Assembly: GCA_026785985.1 (NCBI GenBank)
Contig: JAJAYX010000189.1
Coordinates: 1-5,252 of the forward strand
DNA length: 5,252 nt
Reading direction: 5' to 3'
DNA from: Rudanella sp.
GTDB taxonomy: Bacteria > Bacteroidota > Bacteroidia > Cytophagales > Spirosomataceae
Shown: positions 1 through 5,252 of the stretch, in pieces
Numbering within the stretch: the first letter of the stretch is position 1
How the letters are laid out: each line of letters begins with the position of its first letter
Translations under genes and position numbers: made by a program
The notes under the pieces: model-generated
The model's database searches: none
Told to the model about the DNA's origin: nothing
Seen by the model: the letters and a program-made list of their open reading frames with translations, nothing else

Positions 1-150
1 CTGCACCACGTCGAACCGGCGGATGAAATATTTGGCCAATTGCCCATAGCCGTGCAGCACAAACCAGAGGTCGGTGGTTTGTTCGGTAAAGTCGCCAAGC
101 GTGTAGTAGCGGGCCGTTCGTTGAACGCTGAGATGGTGTTCGTTGCTCAT
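1..150 (-). CDS. Alpha/beta hydrolase-type esterase, N-terminal part (runs off the window)
   Basis: The reverse strand reads an open frame from ATG at 150 to the window edge, 50 codons with no stop. The protein begins MSNEHHLSVQRTARYYTLGD and contains LWFVLHGYGQLAKYF at residues 29-43. The strand-then-HGYGQLA pattern resembles the first core beta strand and oxyanion-region HG motif of alpha/beta hydrolases related to the phospholipase/carboxylesterase family, and I recall small Bacteroidota esterases with this motif. The catalytic Ser, Asp and His would lie beyond the window, so activity cannot be judged. The ATG is preceded by an A-rich stretch rather than a Shine-Dalgarno sequence, as is usual in Bacteroidota. 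The gene is divergent from the efflux operon, with 210 bases between the starts, and nothing visible links it to metal resistance. The family call rests on the short N-terminus alone. Confidence 0.72.
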   Translation of the reverse strand, partial: MSNEHHLSVQRTARYYTLGDFTEQTTDLWFVLHGYGQLAKYFIRRFDVVQ

Positions 151-360
151 GAATTTTTTCGATAAAGTCAATAGCCCTTTCCTCGATCCAGCATCGGTTC
201 AGGCTGTGTTCAGGGTTCAATAAAGTATTTCAGGTTTTGATAAGAGTAGCTGCCTAATACCGGATTGGGCAAAAATAGGGAACTCGCATCAGTAATTTAA
301 ACACGGTCTAAATTGTTAATGCCTACCAGTTGCATTGGCAAGTCGCGTAATTTTGTCAGT
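151..360. promoter_or_regulatory. Divergent intergenic region with candidate operator-like repeats
   Basis: No gene is seen in this 210-base stretch between two divergent starts, so it must hold the promoters of both. TTCAGG occurs three times in the same orientation (198-203, 209-214, 229-234), with start-to-start spacings of 11 and 20 bases, near whole helical turns. A near-palindrome, GCCTAATACCGGATTGGGC, lies at 252-270 (arms 252-258 and 264-270, one G-T mismatch). A second dyad, AATTTA-N9-TAAATT, lies at 294-314. A perfect match to the Bacteroidota -7 consensus TAnnTTTG sits at 348-355, but it is so close to the start that the transcript would have almost no leader. No element is proven, and no match to a named metal-regulator operator (MerR, ArsR or CopY type) was recognised. 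Confidence 0.4.
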
Positions 361-3300
361 ATGCTGGATCGTATCATCCGATTTTCAATTCATAACAAAC
401 TCATTATCGGGCTGTTTGCCATCGCACTGACAATTTGGGGAGGCTATTCCTTTACGCAACTCCCCATCGACGCGCTGCCCGATATTACCAATAACCAGGT
501 TCAGGTAATTACCCGAAGCCCCTCATTATCAGCCCCCGATGTGGAGCGGCTGCTCACGTTTCCGGTCGAGCAAACAATGGCAACCCTGCCCAACGTGGTC
601 GAGATGCGGTCGTTTTCGCGCTTCGGACTGTCGGTGATCACCATTGTTTTCAAAGAAAACATCGACGTATATTGGGCGCGGCAGCAAGTGTTTGAGCGGC
701 TTTCGCAGGCACGGGCGCAAATCCCGGCCTCGGCTGGCGACCCCGAACTGGCCCCCGTCACCACGGGTTTGGGCGAGATTTATCAGTATGTGGTGCAGCC
801 CAAAAAAGGCTGCGAAAAACGCTATCCCCCCAGCGAACTCCGCTCCATTCAGGACTGGATTGTCCGGCGGCAACTGCTCGGAACCCCCGGTGTGGCCGAC
901 GTGAGCACATTTGGCGGCTACCTGAAACAATATGAAGTGGCCGTTGACCCGGCCCGCCTGATGGCATCGGGCGTAAGCATGAACGACCTGTTCACGGCCC
1001 TCGACCACAACAACCAAAATGCGGGCGGTGCCTACATCGACCGCAGACCCAATGCCTATTTCATTCGTACTGAGGGACTTCTGGGTAGTCTGGAAGACAT
1101 TCGCAGTGTGGTGGTTCACCAGACAGACGGGGGTGTTCCGGTGCTGGTTCGCGATGTGGCCGAGGTACAGATTGGCCATGCCGTGCGCTACGGAGCCGTA
1201 ACCCGCAATGGCGAAGAAGAGGTGGTGGGCGCGGTGGTGATGATGCTCAAAGGGGCCAACTCGTCGGAGGTGATTGGCAATGTGAAAGAACGAATCACCC
1301 AAATCGAGAAATCATTGCCCGAAGGCACCGAAATTGTAGCGTTTTTGGATCGCACCGACCTCGTGAACCGGGCCATCAGCACCGTAACCCGCAACCTCAT
1401 CGAGGGCGCGTTGATCGTGATTTTCGTGCTGGTATTGCTGCTGGGCAACTGGCGGGCGGGTGTGGTAGTGGCCTCCGTAATTCCGCTGGCCATGCTGTTT
1501 GCCGTGTCCATGATGAACCTGTTTGGTGTATCGGGTAATCTCATGAGTCTCGGAGCCATCGACTTTGGTCTCATCGTCGACGGTGCCGTAATCATCGTGG
1601 AAGCGACATTGCATCATTTAGCGACTCGGCGCGTATTGAGTGTGAGTGATGGAGCGATGGAGCAATGGAGTGAAGAGCAGCGGGGAACTATGATCCCGCA
1701 GTCCACTCAATCATTCCATCACTCACCGGAACGCCGGACTGTCACTCAATCAACACTCACTCAATCCCAAATGGATGCCGAGGTGGCTGAGGCTGCTTCG
1801 CGGATTCGGTCAACGGCGGCATTTGGGGAGTTGATTATTTTGATTGTGTATCTGCCTATTCTGGCGTTGGTGGGTGTGGAGGGTAAGATGTTCCGGCCAA
1901 TGGCCGAAACGGTGATTTTTGCCATTGCGGGGGCGTTTATTCTGTCGCTGACCTATGTGCCGATGATGTCAGCCCTGTTGTTGATCAAGAAGCCGTTGCC
2001 GGAAGGACACCGCACTATTTCCGACCGGATTATGACGTTTTTCCACCGACTTTATGATCCGGCTATTCGCTGGACGCTGGCCCACCGGGGCGTGGTGGTG
2101 GGCGCGTCGGTGCTGGCTTTTGCGGGTTCGTTGTGGTTATTTTCGAGTTTGGGGGGCGAGTTTCTGCCCGAATTGGACGAGGGCGATTTCGCCGTTGATA
2201 CCCGGATGATTCCGGGTAGTTCGCTGTCGGAAACAGTTCAGGCCACGCTGAAAGCCGAAAAAATACTGATGGACAAATTTCCCGAAGTGAAACAGGTGGT
2301 GGGTAAAATTGGGTCGGGCGAGATCCCCACAGATCCGATGCCCATTGAAGCTGCCGATATGATGGTGATTCTGAAAAATCAGGACGAATGGACTTCGGGT
2401 AAGACAATGGCCGAGTTAGCCGAAAAAATGCAGGCCGAAGTAAGCAAACTGCCGGGTGTTAGCTTCAGTTTTCAGCAACCCATTCAGATGCGTTTCAATG
2501 AGTTGATGACGGGTATTAAGCAGGACGTAGCCGTGAAACTCTACGGCGAAGACCTCAACGTGCTGGGTGAGTATGCCCGGCGGATTGGCCGCGTAGTGAA
2601 CACCGTTCCCGGCACAACTGAACTCTATGTGGAACAGGTGTCGGGTTTACCCCAGATTGTGGTGCGCTTCGACCGGGAGGCACTGGCCCGGTTTGGTATG
2701 TCCATCGACGAAGCCAATCGCTCGGTGCATGCTGCTTTTGCCGGGGCCGAAGCCGGTACGGTCTGTGAAGGCGAACGACGTTATGGGCTGTCGGTGCGAT
2801 TTCGGGAGCAAAACCGACAGGAGCTTAACGACGTGCAGAACCTGCTTTTGAGTGGACAAAACGGCCAACAGGTTCCGCTGGGGCAGGTTGCCGACGTAAA
2901 ATTCGAGAACAGCGTGAACCAGATTCAGCGCGAAAATGCCCAACGCCGAATCACGGTGGCGTTCAACGTGCGGGGCCGCGATGTGGAGTCGGTCGTGAAT
3001 GAACTGAAAAATAAACTGACTCAGCAGGTGAAACTCCCGGCAGGGTATTACACGACCTATGGCGGGCAGTTTCAGAACCTCGAAGAAGCCAAAAAACGAC
3101 TCACTGTGGCTGTTCCGGTGGCCCTGGGATTGATCTTTTTATTGCTCTTTTTCACGTTCCATTCGCTTCGGCAGGCCATCCTCATTTTCACGGCTATTCC
3201 GCTGGCGGCCATCGGCGGTATTCTGGCTCTCTGGATTCGTGGTATGCCCTTTAGTATTTCGGCGGGTGTTGGGTTTATTGCCCTGTTCGGGGTGTCGGTT

Positions 3301-4857
3301 TTGAACGGAATCGTGCTGATTGGCGAGTTCAACCACCTGCAACAGGAGGGAAATCGCAACCTGCGCGACGTGATTTTGCGAGGCACCGCCACCCGGCTTC
3401 GGCCCGTGCTGATGACGGCTTTAGTGGCTTCGATGGGCTTTCTGCCAATGGCCCTGTCGAACTCGGCGGGGGCCGAGGTGCAGAAGCCGCTGGCGACGGT
3501 CGTGATTGGCGGGCTGATTTCGGCCACGTTGCTTACCCTGCTGGTGCTGCCTTGTTTTTATTGGTGGGAACAGACCGGCCCGTCGTTACGGGGGTTAGGT
3601 CGCCGAAAGAAATCGTTTTCAAAGGCTGGAACCTTGATTTTCAGCTTATTACTATTTCTTTTTTTTAGTGGGATAGCTTCGGCTCAGTCACCGCTGAGTT
3701 TGCAAAACGCGCTCGATCAGGCGTTGCAGAACAACGGGTCGGCCCAGGTTAGTAACCTCAACATTGCTATTCAACGGGCCGGTCGAACGGCGGCACGGGG
3801 CATTCCAGGAACGGATATTTCGGTACTGAGCGGGCAATACAACTCCTACCGCTGGGACAATAATCTGACCATTTCGCAGACCCTTCCGAACGGCAAACTG
3901 AACAGCGGATTGGAGCGGTTGGCTGATGCCAGCATCCGGGGCAGCGAACTGTCGGCGCGGGTGACCCAAAACGGGCTACGCGCTGAGGTGAAATCGGTTT
4001 ATTATGCACTGGCTTACCTCAACGAACGCCAGAAACTCCTTCGGCAACAGGACAGTTTGCTCGTTGAATTTCGCCGGGCAACGGATATACGCCGACGCAC
4101 CGGCGAGGGAACGGCTCTCGAAGTGGCCACCGCCGACAACCTGCTCGGCGAACTCCGCAACCAACTCGCCCTCACCCAGGCCGACCGCGCCATCGCCATC
4201 AGCAACCTGCAAACGCTGCTCAACACGACCAACCCACTGGCCCTGCCCGACAATCAACTGAGTCGCCGGGCGATGCCTGCGTTGAGCGATTCGGCACTGG
4301 CGCAGAACCCCACGCTGGCCCTGTTGCAACAACAAACCGATATTGCCCAGACCCGGATTGCCGTGGAGCAGGCCCGCCTTCGCCCCGATTTTACGGTGGG
4401 TTATTTTAATCAGTCGCTCAGTGGCCCGCAAACATTAGACAACGGTCAGGAGCGGGTTTATGGAGCCGGGAAACGGTTTCAGGGCGTTCAGGCGGGCGTT
4501 TCGATCCCGGTTTTTCAGAAGGCACAACGCGCCCGCGTCGAGTCGGCGAGGTTAGGACAGCAGTTGGCCACGGCCACGCTGACGTATAACCGGCGAACCG
4601 CACAGGGCGATCTGACAGCCGCCATTGGCGAGATACGCAAGCAGCAAAGCAGTCTCGATTATTACGACCAAACGGGCTTACCCATAGCCCGCCAATTAGC
4701 CGAAGGTGCCCGAAAAGCCTACCGCGCCGGGGAAATTGGCTACGTGGAATATTCGCAGGCCCTAACCCGTTCGTACCAAACCCGACTGACCTATTTGGAC
4801 ACCATCAACGGCTATAACCAGGCCGTAATTATGCTGGAACGGCTTTTGGGGTTATAG
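361..4857 (+). CDS. CzcA/CusA-type heavy-metal RND efflux pump fused to a TolC-like outer-membrane factor (1498 aa)
   Basis: This is a proton-driven metal cation exporter with its outer-membrane channel in the same reading frame. Residues 1-1068 match the whole HME-RND family (CzcA is about 1063 residues). TM1 is near 14-31, followed by LPIDALPDI (34-42) and TGLGEIY (135-141), with TM2-TM4 at about 347-416. The TM4 motif DFGLIVDGAVIIVE supplies D401, D407 and E414, equivalent to CzcA D402, D408 and E415, the proton-relay residues. This one-residue offset supports the ATG at 361 over the in-frame TTG at 313 or ATG at 319. A second periplasmic domain spans about 597-912 and TM8-TM12 about 915-1065. 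Residues aligning with CusA M573, M623 and M672 are D613, A664 and E714, arguing against Cu/Ag. Residues 1109-1498 form a TolC/CzcC-like channel with two beta-hairpin halves (near 1135-1160 and 1343-1385) and long helices. The junction holds a signal-peptide-like segment. Residues 426-465 are an unusual insert in the TM4-TM5 loop. The adaptor gene follows 44 bases downstream. Such fusions exist in Bacteroidota databases to my recollection. Confidence 0.95.
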   Translation: MLDRIIRFSIHNKLIIGLFAIALTIWGGYSFTQLPIDALPDITNNQVQVITRSPSLSAPDVERLLTFPVEQTMATLPNVVEMRSFSRFGLSVITIVFKENIDVYWARQQVFERLSQARAQIPASAGDPELAPVTTGLGEIYQYVVQPKKGCEKRYPPSELRSIQDWIVRRQLLGTPGVADVSTFGGYLKQYEVAVDPARLMASGVSMNDLFTALDHNNQNAGGAYIDRRPNAYFIRTEGLLGSLEDIRSVVVHQTDGGVPVLVRDVAEVQIGHAVRYGAVTRNGEEEVVGAVVMMLKGANSSEVIGNVKERITQIEKSLPEGTEIVAFLDRTDLVNRAISTVTRNLIEGALIVIFVLVLLLGNWRAGVVVASVIPLAMLFAVSMMNLFGVSGNLMSLGAIDFGLIVDGAVIIVEATLHHLATRRVLSVSDGAMEQWSEEQRGTMIPQSTQSFHHSPERRTVTQSTLTQSQMDAEVAEAASRIRSTAAFGELIILIVYLPILALVGVEGKMFRPMAETVIFAIAGAFILSLTYVPMMSALLLIKKPLPEGHRTISDRIMTFFHRLYDPAIRWTLAHRGVVVGASVLAFAGSLWLFSSLGGEFLPELDEGDFAVDTRMIPGSSLSETVQATLKAEKILMDKFPEVKQVVGKIGSGEIPTDPMPIEAADMMVILKNQDEWTSGKTMAELAEKMQAEVSKLPGVSFSFQQPIQMRFNELMTGIKQDVAVKLYGEDLNVLGEYARRIGRVVNTVPGTTELYVEQVSGLPQIVVRFDREALARFGMSIDEANRSVHAAFAGAEAGTVCEGERRYGLSVRFREQNRQELNDVQNLLLSGQNGQQVPLGQVADVKFENSVNQIQRENAQRRITVAFNVRGRDVESVVNELKNKLTQQVKLPAGYYTTYGGQFQNLEEAKKRLTVAVPVALGLIFLLLFFTFHSLRQAILIFTAIPLAAIGGILALWIRGMPFSISAGVGFIALFGVSVLNGIVLIGEFNHLQQEGNRNLRDVILRGTATRLRPVLMTALVASMGFLPMALSNSAGAEVQKPLATVVIGGLISATLLTLLVLPCFYWWEQTGPSLRGLGRRKKSFSKAGTLIFSLLLFLFFSGIASAQSPLSLQNALDQALQNNGSAQVSNLNIAIQRAGRTAARGIPGTDISVLSGQYNSYRWDNNLTISQTLPNGKLNSGLERLADASIRGSELSARVTQNGLRAEVKSVYYALAYLNERQKLLRQQDSLLVEFRRATDIRRRTGEGTALEVATADNLLGELRNQLALTQADRAIAISNLQTLLNTTNPLALPDNQLSRRAMPALSDSALAQNPTLALLQQQTDIAQTRIAVEQARLRPDFTVGYFNQSLSGPQTLDNGQERVYGAGKRFQGVQAGVSIPVFQKAQRARVESARLGQQLATATLTYNRRTAQGDLTAAIGEIRKQQSSLDYYDQTGLPIARQLAEGARKAYRAGEIGYVEYSQALTRSYQTRLTYLDTINGYNQAVIMLERLLGL
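1635..1766. repeat. In-frame inverted/direct repeat block inside the RND gene
   Basis: This stretch codes for about residues 426-469, a Ser/Thr/Gln/His-rich segment in the cytoplasmic TM4-TM5 loop. GTGAGTGATGGA at 1642-1653 is perfectly inverted at 1715-1726. ATTGAGTG at 1635-1642 is inverted three times as CACTCAAT, each followed by C (1704-1712, 1743-1751, 1758-1766). GATGGAGC occurs twice in tandem (1648-1663), followed by AATGGAGTGA. ATGGAGTGA at 1665-1673 also pairs with 1711-1719 with one wobble. A 5-bp GCGGG/CCCGC hairpin lies at 1680-1699. The block carries no stop in the pump frame. By recall, other CzcA-type proteins have a much shorter loop here, so about 30-40 residues look added. 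Whether the element recurs elsewhere in the genome cannot be seen from this window. Confidence 0.7.
3613..3684 (+). other. Internal signal-peptide-like segment at the pump-channel junction
   Basis: Residues 1081-1108 of the fusion have the three parts of a type I signal peptide. A basic stretch (RRKK, 1081-1084, then K1088) is followed by a hydrophobic core at about 1091-1102 (TLIFSLLLFLFF), then SGIASA ending at A1108, before Q1109. A1106 and A1108 fit the AxA rule for signal peptidase I. RND pumps end in the cytoplasm after TM12, so a following hydrophobic segment would run from cytoplasm to periplasm, the orientation needed for export and cleavage. I infer that the polypeptide is cut here to release a free outer-membrane factor. 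If it is not cut, this segment is a 13th membrane helix tethering the channel domain. An in-frame TTG at 3634 could start a separate channel protein, but it would lack the basic n-region. Confidence 0.7.
3659..3666 (+). promoter_or_regulatory. T8 homopolymer: possible slippage site with an immediate out-of-frame stop
   Basis: Eight T residues encode part of the junction's hydrophobic core (frame CTT TTT TTT AGT). A -1 ribosomal slip, or addition of one T by polymerase slippage, reads the next codon as TAG (3666-3668). Loss of one T, or a +1 shift, reaches TAG at 3674-3676. Either event would end the protein at about 1102-1105 residues, right after a complete RND pump and without the channel domain. 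The run and the stops are seen directly. That slippage happens is inference, and no stimulatory hairpin or Shine-Dalgarno-like element was identified nearby. Confidence 0.35.
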
Positions 4858-4864
4858 TGCGTCC

Positions 4865-4886
4865 GAACGGTTTGTCTAAACCGTTC
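4865..4886 (+). repeat. Perfect 9-bp inverted repeat in the spacer between pump and adaptor genes
   Basis: GAACGGTTT (4865-4873) and AAACCGTTC (4878-4886) are perfectly complementary around a GTCT loop. The hairpin lies 7 bases after the pump stop and ends 15 bases before the adaptor start. No T-run follows, so a strong intrinsic terminator is unlikely. It could be an mRNA processing or stability element that tunes pump versus adaptor levels, or one copy of a dispersed intergenic palindrome. Confidence 0.75.
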
Positions 4887-4901
4887 TACATAACATTCAC
4901 C

Positions 4902-5252
4902 ATGAACCGACTCATTTTTCCGCTTTTACTCTTACCCTTCCTCTCCTGCCGTAAGGAAGCCCAAACCACCGACGCAACCACCGCGCCAACGTTAGCAAGC
5001 GTTACCGAAGCCCAGCCAGACTCCGCAGCGGCACCATCCGACGAGGTTATGCTGACACCCGATCAGGTTCGGCTGGCCGAAATTCAGACCGGACGGGTTG
5101 AATACCGTACCCTGAGTCAGACTTTGCTGGTGAACGGGCGGGTGGTGGCCGGGGCGCAAAACCTGGTCACGATTTCGGCGTTGCAGGGCGGGTTTGTGCG
5201 TCAGGTAGCCCTGCTACCCGGTCAGGCAGTGCGGAAAGGGCAGGTGTTGGCC
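4902..5252 (+). CDS. RND periplasmic adaptor (CusB/CzcB/HlyD family) lipoprotein, N-terminal part
   Basis: The frame is open from ATG at 4902 to the window end, 117 codons. The N-terminus MNRLIFPLLLLPFLSC is a lipoprotein signal: R3, a hydrophobic core, and a lipobox FLSC with the acceptor cysteine at C16. A Thr/Ala/Ser/Pro-rich linker follows (about 17-48). Then comes VMLTPDQVRLAEIQTGRVE (about 50-68), a pattern typical of the start of CusB-type adaptors. A beta-rich stretch leads into GGFVRQVALLPGQAVRKGQVLA (96-117), the first half of the barrel-sandwich (lipoyl-like) domain. The family's helical hairpin, beta-barrel and membrane-proximal domains lie outside the window. The protein should sit in the periplasm on a lipid anchor and couple the pump to the outer-membrane channel. 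It lies 44 bases after the pump-channel gene on the same strand, so co-transcription is likely. No Shine-Dalgarno sequence is seen. No His- or Met-rich metal-binding N-terminus is present in the visible part. Confidence 0.92.
   Translation, partial: MNRLIFPLLLLPFLSCRKEAQTTDATTAPTLASVTEAQPDSAAAPSDEVMLTPDQVRLAEIQTGRVEYRTLSQTLLVNGRVVAGAQNLVTISALQGGFVRQVALLPGQAVRKGQVLA

Noticed and set aside
313..360. Upstream in-frame starts (TTG 313, ATG 319) for the pump gene
   Set aside because: The extra 14-16 residues do not resemble any RND N-terminus. Starting at 361 gives the usual short basic N-terminus before TM1 and relay numbering one off from CzcA.
529..1302. 257-codon open frame on the minus strand inside the pump gene
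   Set aside because: It lies antisense to strongly conserved RND coding sequence. Its translation is rich in His/Arg/Gly without recognisable domains, as expected for a shadow frame in GC-rich DNA.
1620..1960. Apparent shift to more G/T-ending codons after the repeat block, suggesting a recombination boundary
   Set aside because: The codon mix also fluctuates elsewhere in the gene, and protein similarity to CzcA is continuous on both sides. By eye the difference is not strong enough to claim.
3072..3527. 151-codon minus-strand open frame opposite TM8-TM12
   Set aside because: The plus strand here encodes the conserved C-terminal membrane helices of the pump. The minus frame has no recognisable motif and is treated as a shadow.
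3976..4431. 151-codon minus-strand open frame opposite the channel domain
   Set aside because: It overlaps the TolC-like helices entirely and has no domain signature or supporting start context.
4865..4886. Intrinsic terminator after the pump gene
   Set aside because: The stem is good but no T-run follows it, and the adaptor gene that must act with the pump starts 15 bases later, so read-through is expected.

Overview
The window reads as part of a heavy-metal (divalent cation) efflux operon from a Bacteroidota bacterium, most likely of the Cytophagales (Spirosoma-like). That placement is inferred from three things: no Shine-Dalgarno sequence precedes any of the three starts, GC content is moderately high, and the proteins recall Bacteroidota families. 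These are an RND pump with a C-terminal TolC domain, a lipoprotein adaptor, and a hydrolase with an HGYGQLA motif. No RNA gene, CRISPR array, integrase or transposase was seen.

Layout: (1) positions 1-150, minus strand, the first 50 codons of an alpha/beta hydrolase-type gene. (2) 151-360, a 210-base divergent intergenic region with short direct and inverted repeats that could serve as regulatory sites. (3) 361-4857, plus strand, one 1498-residue protein. Its first ~1070 residues are a complete CzcA/CusA-type RND pump and its last ~390 are a complete TolC-like outer-membrane factor. (4) 4858-4901, a short spacer filled mostly by a perfect 9-bp stem hairpin. (5) 4902 to the window end, the first 117 codons of a periplasmic adaptor (CusB/CzcB/HlyD family) with a lipoprotein signal.

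Together genes 3 and 5 would supply all three parts of a tripartite efflux system: inner-membrane pump and outer-membrane channel from one reading frame, and the adaptor from the next. The proton-relay residues of the CzcA class are all present. The three methionines known for Cu/Ag transport in CusA are absent at the aligned positions, so Zn/Co/Cd/Ni-type substrates are more likely than Cu/Ag.

Three points merit a second look. The pump-channel junction carries a signal-peptide-like segment ending in ASA|Q, in the orientation expected for cleavage. Inside that segment is a run of eight T residues, where a -1 slip gives an immediate TAG, so some product could be pump only. Separately, the cytoplasmic TM4-TM5 loop of the pump contains an in-frame ~130-base block of inverted and direct repeats (GAGTG/CACTC units) that looks like a small repeat element captured as coding sequence.
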